From Fontibacillus puldeungensis (GTDB lineage: Bacteria > Bacillota > Bacilli > Paenibacillales > Paenibacillaceae), in contig NZ_JBHTLM010000006.1 of the NCBI RefSeq assembly GCF_042678945.1, positions 186,001 to 250,000 of the forward strand: DNA of 64,000 nt, written 5' to 3'. The notes beneath the pieces were generated by a model. The model saw only the letters and a program-made list of their open reading frames with translations, made no database searches and was not told the origin of the DNA. This document shows positions 24,085-33,004 of the stretch, piece by piece; positions within the stretch are counted from its first letter, which is position 1; each line of letters starts with the position of its first letter. The position numbers and the translations under genes were made by a program.

Positions 24085-24972
24085 CTATTTCGTTGCCGTA
24101 AATTTCTTGTACATCAAACGTCCGATCCAGCGTGCCAGTAAGTTGAACAGGAGCACCGTAAGGATAAGAACAGCCGAAGCACCTGCGGCAATTTCAGGAG
24201 CATCCGGAGCCAGTCCCTCAGAATTGATCTTCCAGATATGAACGGCCAGCGTCTCCGCAGGACGGAACGGATTTAGCGGTGAAGTCGGGCTAAATGGATT
24301 CCAGTTTGTGAAATCAAGTCTAGGACTGCTCATCCCAGCTGTAAACAGCAGTGCAGCCGCTTCGCCAAATACACGACCAGCAGCGAGAATCGTCCCGGTT
24401 AAAATAACTGGCATAGCAATCGGCAGCATAATCGATCTGATTGTTTTCCATTTTGAAAGACCTAAAGCGAGACTCGCTTCCTTCTGAGCAGCAGGTACGC
24501 CGGACAAGCCTTGCTCCGTAATCCGTACAATGAGCGGTAGATTGAATACCGTTAATGCAAGTGCGCCGGAAAATAGAGAGAATCCAAATCCAAAAACGTT
24601 GACGATGACTAATAATCCAAACAAACCGACAACGATCGATGGGAAAGAAGATAATACCTCTACAACGAGCCGGATAAAATCCGTTATTTTTCCTGGCTTT
24701 GCATACTCGCTCATATATATACCCGCACCAATACCAAGCGGAATCGTAATGATCAATGTAAGTACCAATAGGAATAAGGAATTAAACAACTGTGGCCCAA
24801 TCCCGCCGCCTTCTCGGATCGTCTCTGGTGGTGATGTCAGAAAATGAAAGCTGACGTGTCCAAGCCCACGCACCAGTATGAAGCCGAGCAGGCTTGCCAT
24901 AATTAGAACAATAAGTCCCGCCATGGTTACGATGACGGCTGTCGCTATTTTATCTTTTGTTTTTGCACTCAT
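24085..24972 (-). CDS. pstA: phosphate ABC transporter permease PstA
   Basis: A 295-residue membrane protein with six helices. The permease EAA-like loop is seen in ALGLSKWKTIRSIMLPIAMP and the PstA-typical N-terminal FHFLTSPPETIREGGGIGP. It forms the channel with PstC. Its start overlaps the pstC stop by four bases (ATGA), so the genes are coupled. Confidence 0.95.
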   Translation of the reverse strand: MSAKTKDKIATAVIVTMAGLIVLIMASLLGFILVRGLGHVSFHFLTSPPETIREGGGIGPQLFNSLFLLVLTLIITIPLGIGAGIYMSEYAKPGKITDFIRLVVEVLSSFPSIVVGLFGLLVIVNVFGFGFSLFSGALALTVFNLPLIVRITEQGLSGVPAAQKEASLALGLSKWKTIRSIMLPIAMPVILTGTILAAGRVFGEAAALLFTAGMSSPRLDFTNWNPFSPTSPLNPFRPAETLAVHIWKINSEGLAPDAPEIAAGASAVLILTVLLFNLLARWIGRLMYKKFTATK

Positions 24973-25871
24973 CGTTTTGCTCTCCTTTCAAGCCACCGAA
25001 CAATAAACACGAAGACGAACGTCATCAGCATTAGAATAAGGGCAAGCGTCCACAGAACGTTATTTTGTGTAGAGCCCATTACTGTATTGCCCATGCTAAG
25101 CGTAATGATGCTTGTTAATGTCGATGTTGATTCAAATAGAGAGTTCGGGATATGTGGTGCGTTCCCAATAACCATTTGAACAGCCAGCGCTTCACCGAAG
25201 GCGCGTGCCATCCCAAGGACTACCCCTGTTAGCAATCCAGGCATAACGGTTGGTATTACGGTACGGGATAAGGTTTGCCATCTCGTAGCCCCTAATGCAT
25301 AAGATCCTTCTTTTAATCCTGGCGGCAATGCGGATAAAGCATCTGTAGCGATGGATGTAATAGTCGGCAAAATCATGATAGATAAGACAGTCGCCCCTGC
25401 TAAAATACCGAGTCCTTGTCCAGGAAAGATATCCCGATACAATGGAACGATGACACTTAAGCCGACAAAGCCGTATACAACCGAAGGAATACCAGCCAGC
25501 AGCTCAATGACCGGCTGTAAATACTTTTTACCGATTTTCGGCATGATCTCAACCATAAATAAAGCAGCGCAAACCCCCAATGGAGCAGCAATTAATGCCG
25601 CTAGAATGGATGTGCTGAAGGACCCAATAATAAATGGAAGCGCCCCAAACAGCGGCGGTTCCCCCTCCGGCTTCCACTGGGTTCCGCCAAAAATTTGTTG
25701 TAAATCGATTCCGTCCCGGAAAAAGGTCGATAACCCTTTGGTCGCAACGAAATAGACCATGGAAAATATAATTACCACTAATAAAACGATACAAATGGAT
25801 GAATATATTTTACCGGTCCATTCCTCTACAATATGTGGCTGTACTTTTTTTCTTCCGCCGGACTGAGCCAT
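24969..25871 (-). CDS. pstC: phosphate ABC transporter permease PstC
   Basis: A 300-residue membrane protein with six helices and the EAA-like loop ALGATRWQTLSRTVIPTVMP. The segment ELLAGIPSVVYGFVGL is typical of PstC. The ATG at 25871 is preferred because GGGAGAGG lies six bases upstream; the frame extends to 25895 without a site. It follows pstS after an 80-bp gap that contains a hairpin. Confidence 0.94.
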   Translation of the reverse strand: MAQSGGRKKVQPHIVEEWTGKIYSSICIVLLVVIIFSMVYFVATKGLSTFFRDGIDLQQIFGGTQWKPEGEPPLFGALPFIIGSFSTSILAALIAAPLGVCAALFMVEIMPKIGKKYLQPVIELLAGIPSVVYGFVGLSVIVPLYRDIFPGQGLGILAGATVLSIMILPTITSIATDALSALPPGLKEGSYALGATRWQTLSRTVIPTVMPGLLTGVVLGMARAFGEALAVQMVIGNAPHIPNSLFESTSTLTSIITLSMGNTVMGSTQNNVLWTLALILMLMTFVFVFIVRWLERRAKR

Positions 25872-25898
25872 GAAACCTCTCCCTTTACACAGCACAGA

Positions 25899-25922
25899 AA
25901 GAGGCAGAATGCTCCGCCTCTT
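25899..25922 (-). terminator. pstS-pstC intercistronic hairpin (attenuator)
   Basis: AAGAGGC and GCCTCTT pair around ten bases and are followed by TCTGTG rather than a full T tract. Such a leaky stop or mRNA-stabilising hairpin after pstS keeps the binding protein in excess over the permease in other pst operons. Confidence 0.6.
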
Positions 25923-25950
25923 ACCTTGCCATTATGATGTTAATTTAAAA

Positions 25951-26883
25951 TTATTTTGTGATGTTTCCATCTTTATCACGTTTAACTTGCATTTTGCTCA
26001 CTGGAATGTAGCCCAGTTCTTCAACATCGGCTTTTTGAACTTCATCGGATACCATGTAGTCGAGGAATGCTTTAACGGCTTCATTCGGGTCACCTTTTGT
26101 ATACATGTGTTCGTATGCCCAAACCGGATAAGTACCGTTCGCTACATTATCTTCTGTCGCTTCGACACCTTCATATTTCAGAGCCTTGACTTTGTCGTCA
26201 CTGAGGTAAGATAGAGCTAGGTAACCAATAGCTCCTGGGGTTTCACTAACCATCTTCTTTACTGTACCGGAGGCTTCTTCTTGGACGGAACCCGGAAGAT
26301 CATCCGTTTTGGCTCCTAAAGCGTATTTCTCAAATGTAGCACGAGTACCGGAGCTCGAAGGACGGTTGATGATTTGAATCGCTTGATCTGGTCCGCCTAC
26401 TTCTTTCCAGTTCTTAACTTTTCCTGTAAAGATGCTGACCAATTGGTCTTTCGTTAAGTTATCGATGGTAATGTCAGGATTTACAACAGCTGCCATAGCG
26501 ACTACGGCTACTTGATGGTCCTTTAATTCGCCTGCAGGACCAGCATCGAGCTTTTCTTCTGCAAACACATCAGAGTTCCCGATGTCTGCTTGCCCGCCGG
26601 ATACTTGTGTTAAGCCCGTACCGCTTCCTCCACCTTGAACTTGTATAGAAACGCCTGGATTGGTATCCATAAACTTTTTAGACACTTGATCAACTAATGG
26701 CTGCAGGGCCGAAGAGCCTACTGCCAAAATGGAACCGGATAATTTGGAGCCCGCTGCCTTTTCACCGTTACCAGCAGTAGTTGTCCCGTTTCCACCATTA
26801 CTTTCAGCCTTATTGTTTTGACCACATGCAGCCAACGTCAGAGTAAGAACCACAGTCAAAATCAATAACATACTTTTTTTCAT
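25951..26883 (-). CDS. pstS: phosphate-binding lipoprotein PstS
   Basis: A 310-residue periplasmic-type binding protein, here anchored as a lipoprotein: signal MLLILTVVLTLTLAACG with the lipid-modified Cys at residue 20. A Gly/Asn/Thr linker follows. Phosphate-binding loops are seen in AVGSSALQPLVD, GGGSGTGLTQV and NRPSSSGTRATFEK. The start at 26883 is chosen because the signal peptide begins there and GGGGG lies 12 bases upstream. It is the first gene of pstSCAB and has a PhoP-box promoter. Confidence 0.95.
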   Translation of the reverse strand: MKKSMLLILTVVLTLTLAACGQNNKAESNGGNGTTTAGNGEKAAGSKLSGSILAVGSSALQPLVDQVSKKFMDTNPGVSIQVQGGGSGTGLTQVSGGQADIGNSDVFAEEKLDAGPAGELKDHQVAVVAMAAVVNPDITIDNLTKDQLVSIFTGKVKNWKEVGGPDQAIQIINRPSSSGTRATFEKYALGAKTDDLPGSVQEEASGTVKKMVSETPGAIGYLALSYLSDDKVKALKYEGVEATEDNVANGTYPVWAYEHMYTKGDPNEAVKAFLDYMVSDEVQKADVEELGYIPVSKMQVKRDKDGNITK

Positions 26884-26932
26884 CGTCTCAGGTTTCCCCC
26901 TTATTGTTTGTACATCTTGATTATAGGCATCG

Positions 26933-26973
26933 ATTATCAATCCCATGTTTTCGTTTTGTAAATTCTGTGTAAA
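26933..26973 (-). promoter_or_regulatory. PhoP box and promoter of pstSCAB
   Basis: On the minus strand TTTACA occurs twice (26968-26973 and 26957-26962) exactly 11 bp apart, matching the B. subtilis PhoP repeat TT(A/T/C)ACA. GATAAT at 26933-26938 follows the second repeat after 18 bases, so that repeat doubles as the -35 element. Confidence 0.8.
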
Positions 26974-26990
26974 AATATTCGTCGAATATT
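26974..26990. promoter_or_regulatory. 17-bp perfect palindrome abutting the pstS PhoP box
   Basis: AATATTCG-T-CGAATATT is a perfect inverted repeat directly upstream of the PhoP box. The protein that binds it is unknown. Confidence 0.5.
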
Positions 26991-27025
26991 GTCTGCCTGT
27001 AATTTAGTCAAAATTGCGTAAAAAT

Positions 27026-27060
27026 AAACACTCCTGCGATACATCTCGCAAGAGTGTTTA
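27026..27060 (-). terminator. terminator of nrdR
   Basis: AAACACTCTTGCGA and TCGCAGGAGTGTTT form a long stem with a GATGTA loop, followed by ATTTTT on the minus strand. Confidence 0.9.
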
Positions 27061-27076
27061 AAAAGAATAAATATAC

Positions 27077-27547
27077 TTAATCGTCTTCTCCGGTATTTTT
27101 CGACAAAAGCCCTTTTAGTTCCTTCATAAACATATTGATATCTTTAAACTGGCGGTAGACCGAAGCAAATCTAACGTAAGCTACCTCATCCACCGGATAA
27201 AGCTGCTCCATTACCAATTCACCAATTTCGCGGCTTTCAACCTCAGCATTGGCCGAGTGACGTAAGGAGCGTTCAACCTCCGAAACGATGGACTCCAGCT
27301 GTTCGACGGAAACAGGGCGTTTCTCGCATGCGCGAATCAAGCCCCGCAGCATTTTTTCCCGACTGAACTCTTCGCGGCTGCCATCCTTTTTAATAACGAT
27401 GAGAGGCATTTCTTCCACCATTTCAAAGGTTGTAAAGCGGCGGCTGCATTTCTCACATTCTCGCCTCCGGCGAATGGAACGGTTTTCGTTAGCAGGTCTA
27501 GAATCCAACACTTTCGTTCCTAAATAATCGCAATACGGACATTTCAA
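27077..27547 (-). CDS. nrdR: transcriptional repressor NrdR
   Basis: A 156-residue zinc-ribbon/ATP-cone regulator of ribonucleotide reductase genes that senses dATP/ATP. The ribbon cysteines are in KCPYCDYLGTKVLDSR and RRECEKCSRRFTTFE, and the ATP-cone begins PLIVIKKDGSREEFSREKM. NrdR proteins begin at the first zinc Cys (M-K-C-P-Y-C), which here requires a TTG start at 27547; GGGGAGG lies eight bases upstream and supports it over the ATG at 27571, whose frame would translate the ribosome binding site. It is monocistronic. Confidence 0.93.
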   Translation of the reverse strand: MKCPYCDYLGTKVLDSRPANENRSIRRRRECEKCSRRFTTFEMVEEMPLIVIKKDGSREEFSREKMLRGLIRACEKRPVSVEQLESIVSEVERSLRHSANAEVESREIGELVMEQLYPVDEVAYVRFASVYRQFKDINMFMKELKGLLSKNTGEDD

Positions 27548-27620
27548 ACTAGGTTCCTCCCCTCTAATCATCGAGCTTAATCCATTTTTGCATGACTACC
27601 AATAAATAACTTAAAAATTT

Positions 27621-27652
27621 CGTAATGAAGTCCCTACTTGCGGTACATAATA
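27621..27652 (+). promoter_or_regulatory. possible forespore (sigma-G) promoter of the SASP gene
   Basis: CATAATA at 27646-27652 resembles the sigma-G -10 element, with GTAATG 18 bases upstream as a weak -35. The gene it precedes belongs to a sigma-G-dependent family. Confidence 0.4.
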
Positions 27653-27682
27653 CTGTTACCAACCACAAGGAGGTGAACAATC

Positions 27683-27904
27683 ATGGCCCAAAATAACAAT
27701 TCTTCGAACGACCTGGTGGTTAGACATGCTTCCGGAGCTTTGGATCAAATGAAATATGAAATAGCTCAGGAACTTGGCATTTCTTTCCCGCAAGACGGAT
27801 ATGCTGGTAACCTGACTTCCTACGAAAACGGTTCGATCGGGGGTTTCATTACGAAACGTCTGGTAACCTTGGCCGAGCAATCACTTGCTGGTCAATTTAA
27901 ATAA
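27683..27904 (+). CDS. alpha/beta-type small acid-soluble spore protein
   Basis: A 73-residue DNA-coating protein of the spore core. The GPR protease site lies in MKYEIAQELGI, and the conserved helix GSIGGFITKRLVTLAEQSLAG closes the protein; the N-terminus is Asn/Ser-rich (QNNNSSNDLVVRHA). AAGGAGGTGA precedes the ATG by six bases. SASPs are made in the forespore and protect DNA from UV and heat. It is monocistronic, between nrdR and the lytic transglycosylase. Confidence 0.95.
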   Translation: MAQNNNSSNDLVVRHASGALDQMKYEIAQELGISFPQDGYAGNLTSYENGSIGGFITKRLVTLAEQSLAGQFK

Positions 27905-27920
27905 CGCCGATCTAACCGGG

Positions 27921-27962
27921 GAGCATTGGCTTGCAGTAAAATGCAGTCAATGCTCTCTTTTA
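27921..27962 (+). terminator. terminator of the SASP gene
   Basis: GAGCATTG and CAATGCTC pair, extended by TTGCA/TGCA around GTAAAA, followed by TCTTTTAT. Confidence 0.82.
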
Positions 27963-27973
27963 TCTAAAAGGCA

Positions 27974-28537
27974 TCAGAAATCGTCGTATATCTCCGAGTA
28001 CTGCTTATAGTAATGGCTGACCCTTTGTACATAGTGCCGGGTCTCGCCAAAAGGGATATCCTTCGACGTTTCGAGTCGGCCGTCCCACACACCGCTTTTT
28101 AGCCAATTTTTCACATTTGTTGGCCCTGCATTATATGCCGCAATCATGGCAATTTCGTTGCCGTCAAACTGGTTTTCCAGTGATTTTAAATACCATGTTC
28201 CAATCTGCAGATTGGTTCCTATTTCGTTTTGCACCTGAACTAGCGATGTATCAGGAAGCTTGGCTTTCATAATGACCCACTTTGCCGTATCGGGCATGAT
28301 TTGCATTATTCCGAGCGCCCCTTTTTTTGACTGAGCCCCGGGCTTATAGTTGGTCTCCACCTTGATGATCGCCGCAACGATAAAAGGATCGAGGTTATTG
28401 CTGCGCGCATGCTGCCGAATTTCTTCTTTATAATAAATCGGATAGAATAGCGAAAGCCATGCTGAATTAAAAAAAATGAGAACCGTAAACCCGAGAAAAA
28501 GCAAAAGCAGCACTCTTTTTTTTCTAAGCCATCTCAT
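27974..28537 (-). CDS. membrane-anchored lytic transglycosylase (SLT domain)
   Basis: A 187-residue enzyme with one N-terminal membrane anchor (VLLLLFLGFTVLIFF) and an extracellular SLT domain. The catalytic Glu is in AIIKVETNYKPGA, followed by GALGIMQIMPDTAKW and AYNAGPTNVKNWL, the three motifs of family 1 transglycosylases. It cleaves peptidoglycan glycan strands. The ATG at 28537 overlaps the coaE stop (ATGA) and has AAGGG upstream, so it is coupled to coaE; an extension to 28558 is less likely. Confidence 0.92.
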   Translation of the reverse strand: MRWLRKKRVLLLLFLGFTVLIFFNSAWLSLFYPIYYKEEIRQHARSNNLDPFIVAAIIKVETNYKPGAQSKKGALGIMQIMPDTAKWVIMKAKLPDTSLVQVQNEIGTNLQIGTWYLKSLENQFDGNEIAMIAAYNAGPTNVKNWLKSGVWDGRLETSKDIPFGETRHYVQRVSHYYKQYSEIYDDF

Positions 28538-29130
28538 GACAAACCCTTGTCCCGCCAAAATTGTTCAATCTGACGCTCCGTTTCTTCCAATCCGCGGCTG
28601 TTGTCAATCAAGATATCCGCCCTCTCCTTTTTCTGTTCGATATCCATTTGGGCCTTTAATCTGGCCTCAGCCTCTTCCCTGCTCAATTCGTCTCTGTTCA
28701 TCAACCTAGCAAGCTGCAGCTCCCGGGGTACATATACGACCATAATTGCTTCATATAGCGATTCCAAGCCAGATTCGTAAAGCAACGGGATATCAGCTAC
28801 CACTAATCGGTGAGGTTTTTCAGCCTCCAGCTCCTCCATCCGCTTCTTCATTTCTGTACGAATTGCCGGATGGGTGAGCTGCTCCAGTGCTTTGCGCTCA
28901 TCCGGATGAGAAAACACAATTTCGCCTAGCTTTTTGCGATTTAAGGTTCCGTCAGGCAGCAGCACCGCTTGTCCAAAACGATCGACTACAGCAGCCAGAA
29001 CCCGGTGCCCGGGCTCCATGATTTGCCTTGCAATCACATCCGCGTCAATGAGCGCCGCGCCACGACTAGTCAGCATTCGGGATACCGTACTTTTCCCGGT
29101 GGCAATGCCCCCCGTTAAACCGATATTCAT
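28534..29130 (-). CDS. coaE: dephospho-CoA kinase
   Basis: A 198-residue P-loop kinase, last step of coenzyme A synthesis. Walker A is GLTGGIATGKSTVSRML at the N-terminus, followed by LIDADVIARQIMEPG with the catalytic Asp and VVADIPLLYESGLE. It overlaps mutM by four bases upstream and the transglycosylase downstream, as part of a compact mutM-coaE-slt unit like that in other Bacillales. Confidence 0.96.
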   Translation of the reverse strand: MNIGLTGGIATGKSTVSRMLTSRGAALIDADVIARQIMEPGHRVLAAVVDRFGQAVLLPDGTLNRKKLGEIVFSHPDERKALEQLTHPAIRTEMKKRMEELEAEKPHRLVVADIPLLYESGLESLYEAIMVVYVPRELQLARLMNRDELSREEAEARLKAQMDIEQKKERADILIDNSRGLEETERQIEQFWRDKGLS

Positions 29131-30038
29131 CCCTTTAACACCTCACTGTTTTTCTTGGAACGGGATTTCGCATTGCTCTGTTTATGTGCTTCGTTCTTCT
29201 GGCTTGTCCCGTAAGGCATTTGACATTCCGGGCAAAAATGGGTTCCGCGGCCACCAACGACTGTTTTTTCCACCGGATGACCGCAGACGACACACGCTTC
29301 GCCCTTTCGTCCGTAAATTTTCAGTGAATGCTGGAACATCCCCATTTCGCCTTGACCGTTGACGTATGACTTAATGGAAGAACCGCCGGCATTAACCGCC
29401 TCGTTAAGCGTTGCAACAATTGCTTCATGCAGCCGATCCAGCTCGTGATCCGTTAGCTTGTCCGCCGGGTATTCAGGGTGAATCCCCGCTCGGAACAAGG
29501 CCTCATCTACATAAATATTCCCCAGTCCAACGACATATTCCTGGTTAAGGAGCGCAGGTTTAATTTTTGTTTTCCGACCGGACATTACCTGCCTGAATGC
29601 CTCTTTGGTGAAAGAGTTGTCGAGTGGCTCCAATCCCAGTTTGACCAAAGGCTTCTCCTTAAATTCCTCACCCGGATAGAACAAATGCATCGTACCAAAC
29701 TGGCGAACATCTTTGTACCTTAGCTCCGTGCCATCCGTAAATTCAAAGATAACGTGAGTGTGCTTTTCAACAGGCTCATCCTTAGCATATAACCCGTATC
29801 TACCTTCCATTCGCAAATGGGAAACCAATACCAGCCCATCCATTACAATTCGTAAAAATTTTCCTCTTCGACCTATCTCTACAATCCGGTGCCCTGCCAG
29901 CTCCATTTCAAACCGCTTGATATCGTCCGGCCGCTGAATAATTCGCGGTAGCGATACCTTAACAGCCCGGATCGTTTTTCCGACGATCAATTGCGAAAGC
30001 GTTCTTCTGACCGTCTCTACTTCTGGCAATTCCGGCAT
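29127..30038 (-). CDS. mutM: formamidopyrimidine-DNA glycosylase
   Basis: A 303-residue bifunctional DNA glycosylase/AP lyase that removes 8-oxoguanine. It begins MPELPEVETVRRTL, with the catalytic Pro2 and Glu3. The zinc finger near the C-terminus is CVVCGHPVEKTVVGGRGTHF plus CPEC. About 25 basic residues follow the finger, longer than in the usual 270-275-residue enzyme. The gene lies between polA and coaE and overlaps coaE by four bases. Confidence 0.95.
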   Translation of the reverse strand: MPELPEVETVRRTLSQLIVGKTIRAVKVSLPRIIQRPDDIKRFEMELAGHRIVEIGRRGKFLRIVMDGLVLVSHLRMEGRYGLYAKDEPVEKHTHVIFEFTDGTELRYKDVRQFGTMHLFYPGEEFKEKPLVKLGLEPLDNSFTKEAFRQVMSGRKTKIKPALLNQEYVVGLGNIYVDEALFRAGIHPEYPADKLTDHELDRLHEAIVATLNEAVNAGGSSIKSYVNGQGEMGMFQHSLKIYGRKGEACVVCGHPVEKTVVGGRGTHFCPECQMPYGTSQKNEAHKQSNAKSRSKKNSEVLKG

Positions 30039-30118
30039 TTCGTCACCTCATTTGTTGTTTATAAAAAACGGCTTAGCCCAAAAGGAACCATGCTTATAGG
30101 CATGATCCCCAGGCTCTT

Positions 30119-32785
30119 TTACTTCGCTTCGTACCAGTTCAACCCACAGCTTACCTCCGCCTTTAGAGGAACGGACAGCTGGAGCGCCTTTTCCATCGTT
30201 TCAGGTAAAAGCTTCTTCATCAACTCAAGCTCATCTGGCGGTACTTCGAATACCAATTCGTCATGAACCTGAAGCAGCATGCGGCTTTTCAACTTATGCT
30301 CATATAGCGTTTTATCCATAAGCACCATGGCGAGCTTAATAATATCCGCTGCAGTTCCCTGAATTGGCGTGTTCATGGCTGTACGCTCGGCAAAAGATCG
30401 CAGATTAAAATTAGAGGCGTTGATCTCCGGCAAATAGCGACGGCGTTCGAGCAATGTCTTAACATACCCGTCCCGCTTTGCTTCCTTGACGATCTCATCC
30501 ATATAGCGGCGTACACCCTGGAACGCGTCAAAATATTGGTCGATAAATCTAGCTGCTTCTTTTCGTGTTATGTTCAAGTTTTGTGATAAGCCGTAATCGC
30601 TAATCCCGTATACGATACCGAAGTTGACTGCCTTGGCCGAGCGGCGCATATTCGCATCCACCTGATCCGGACCCACGCCAAACACATCCATAGCTGTTTT
30701 CGTGTGAATGTCCATATCGTGAAGAAAAGCTTCCTGCAATCCTTTGTCCCCTGATATGTGTGCCAGCACGCGCAGCTCGATCTGGGAATAGTCCGCAGAA
30801 AGAATATACCAGCCCTCCTCCGAGGGAACGAACACTTTCCGAATTTTCCGGCCCTCTTCAAGTCGAATCGGGATGTTCTGCAGATTTGGAAACTGACTGC
30901 TTAATCTGCCGGTAGCGGCAACTGTCTGGCGGAAATAAGTGTGAACCTTCCCCGTCTTCGGGGATATTTCCTTAAGTAGCCCTTCCACATAAGTGGATTG
31001 CAGCTTGGCCAGTTGACGATATTCCAGAATGAACTGGACAATTTCATGATAAGGAGCCAGCTTCTCCAGCACTTCCGCATCGGTTGAGTAACCGGTTTTG
31101 GTTTTCTTGATCACCGGCAGGCTCAGCTTATCAAATAGGATTTCCCCTAATTGTTTCGGAGAATTTAAATTAAACTCCGTACCGGCTATCTCATAAATCC
31201 GTGCAACGAGCTTATTGATCTGGGTCTCAAATTCAACCCCCAGCTCCTTCAGTGCATCCTGATTAACCGCCACTCCTTGCTTTTCCATGTCCGCTAAGAT
31301 GCGAGATAGAGGCATTTCCAAATCATAAAATAGTCGGTTCATCTCATATTTCTCTAACTCACTTCGTTGCAGGGGAATAATGCGCAGCAGTGCATCCGCT
31401 TTTCGGGCCAGATGTAAGCTCAGTATATCGACATTAGGAACTTTGAATTTAGCACCTTTTCCGTAAACCTCTTCATCGCTAGGCAAGTACGGCAAGCCGT
31501 ATTTTGCAGCTAGTCCGCTAATTGTCTGATCATTTTCCGTAGGGTCCAGCAAATAAGCAGCCAATTCCACATCATGCTCAGCACCGGCAAAAGCAATTCC
31601 CTGCCAAAACAATGCGAGATCCGCACGATGCAGATCATATCCACGTTTCGGGATGTTCTCGTCACCAAGCCAGCTCAAAACAGGCTTGGCCTCCTCCTCC
31701 TTAAGCAGTTCCAGCGGTAGAAAGAAATGCCGCTTAGCCGTCGATAGCATCAAGCCCATGATTGTGGCATGATGCGGATTTTCCCCATAAGATTCTATAA
31801 CAATCCCTTCAATTTCGTGAAGGTGTTTTTCAACTTCCGACAGTTTAGCTGCATCTACGATTGTAACATCCAAATCAGGTGACTCTGAACGCTCAGTCGC
31901 CCCCGCCTCAGTTCCTGCGGCTCCAGAAACAGCCGGTAGCCGTTCAAGCAACGATTTGAACTCCAGTCTTCGCAGTACTGGTACGGCTTTCTCAGCTTCG
32001 ATGCCAGAGAAAGTCATATCCTCCCAAGAGCGTTCAACTTGGACTTCACGATAAATCGTTGCCAGCTGCTTACTCATCCGAGCATCATCAGCATGGTTTA
32101 CCAGATTTTCCTTCATTTTTCCTTTCAACTCATCCGTATGAGCCAATACCGACTCAACCGATCCGAATTGATGGAGCAGTTTGAGCGCCGTCTTTTCACC
32201 GATTCCTGGTACTCCAGGGATATTGTCCGAAGTATCTCCCATTAAACCTTTAAGATCAATAATTTGCTCAGGCTTGAGACCGTACCGCTCCTCAATTTCC
32301 TTCGGCCCGTAAGGTTCTACTTCACTAACTCCTTTTCGTGTTAGGGCTACCTTCACGCGGTCGCTGACTACCTGTAGCATATCCTTATCCCCGGTCACAA
32401 CAAGCACTTCACGCCCTGATTCCTCAGCTTGCTTGGTAAGTGTGCCGATGATGTCATCTGCCTCATAGCCGGGCAATTCAAACCAAGCGATTCCGAAGCT
32501 CTCAAGAAGTTCACGCATTAGTGGGAACTGCTCCGACAGCTCCGGCGGTGTCTTGTCACGTCCTCCCTTGTAATCCTGATAGCCCTCATGGCGAAATGTT
32601 ACCTTCCCCGCATCAAAAGCAACCAAAATGTGGCTAGGTTGTTCCTCATGTATAAGCCGCAACAGCATATTCGTAAAGCCATAAACGGCATTGGTATGCA
32701 GACCGCTAGAATTCGTCAGCGGCGGCATGGCAAAAAAGGCCCGGTAAATGATGCTGTTGCCATCTATAAGAATCAATTTATCCAT
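30119..32785 (-). CDS. polA: DNA polymerase I
   Basis: An 888-residue polymerase. The 5'-3' exonuclease domain (about 1-290) begins LILIDGNSIIYRAFFAMPPL. The middle domain has lost the acidic residues of a proofreading exonuclease (IVIESYGENP in place of DxE), as in other Bacillales. The polymerase domain has motif A ILSADYSQIELR, motif B RRSAKAVNFGIVYG and motif C LLQVHDELVFE. The ATG at 32785 has GAGGTG five bases upstream. It fills gaps in repair and removes RNA primers. Confidence 0.96.
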   Translation of the reverse strand: MDKLILIDGNSIIYRAFFAMPPLTNSSGLHTNAVYGFTNMLLRLIHEEQPSHILVAFDAGKVTFRHEGYQDYKGGRDKTPPELSEQFPLMRELLESFGIAWFELPGYEADDIIGTLTKQAEESGREVLVVTGDKDMLQVVSDRVKVALTRKGVSEVEPYGPKEIEERYGLKPEQIIDLKGLMGDTSDNIPGVPGIGEKTALKLLHQFGSVESVLAHTDELKGKMKENLVNHADDARMSKQLATIYREVQVERSWEDMTFSGIEAEKAVPVLRRLEFKSLLERLPAVSGAAGTEAGATERSESPDLDVTIVDAAKLSEVEKHLHEIEGIVIESYGENPHHATIMGLMLSTAKRHFFLPLELLKEEEAKPVLSWLGDENIPKRGYDLHRADLALFWQGIAFAGAEHDVELAAYLLDPTENDQTISGLAAKYGLPYLPSDEEVYGKGAKFKVPNVDILSLHLARKADALLRIIPLQRSELEKYEMNRLFYDLEMPLSRILADMEKQGVAVNQDALKELGVEFETQINKLVARIYEIAGTEFNLNSPKQLGEILFDKLSLPVIKKTKTGYSTDAEVLEKLAPYHEIVQFILEYRQLAKLQSTYVEGLLKEISPKTGKVHTYFRQTVAATGRLSSQFPNLQNIPIRLEEGRKIRKVFVPSEEGWYILSADYSQIELRVLAHISGDKGLQEAFLHDMDIHTKTAMDVFGVGPDQVDANMRRSAKAVNFGIVYGISDYGLSQNLNITRKEAARFIDQYFDAFQGVRRYMDEIVKEAKRDGYVKTLLERRRYLPEINASNFNLRSFAERTAMNTPIQGTAADIIKLAMVLMDKTLYEHKLKSRMLLQVHDELVFEVPPDELELMKKLLPETMEKALQLSVPLKAEVSCGLNWYEAK

Positions 32786-32910
32786 ACTACACCTCATTAA
32801 GAGTTTTCTTCCTGTTACTTATGATAACACAGGGCGCCCACGTATAACACAAACGAAGGTCAAAACCAAATGACTAAACGCTGGGAATTGATCTAATAAT
32901 TAGCCAGCCT

Positions 32911-32960
32911 ACAAACAACAAACCGGCCGCCGTATGCAATTTGCAAGCGGCAGCCGGTTT
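32911..32960 (-). terminator. terminator between phoU and polA
   Basis: AAACCGGCTGCCG and CGGCGGCCGGTTT form a long stem around TTGCAAATTGCA, followed by GTTGTTTGT on the minus strand. It ends the pstB2-phoU unit. Confidence 0.82.
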
Positions 32961-33004
32961 CGAGTGGCCTTTAATAGCTTAGAGTGTCTATATAGTGCTT
33001 ACTC

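Noticed and set aside
30039..30118. Terminator between polA and mutM
   Set aside because: A short GGCT/AGCC stem before T6 exists, but it is too weak to call; polA and mutM may be co-transcribed.
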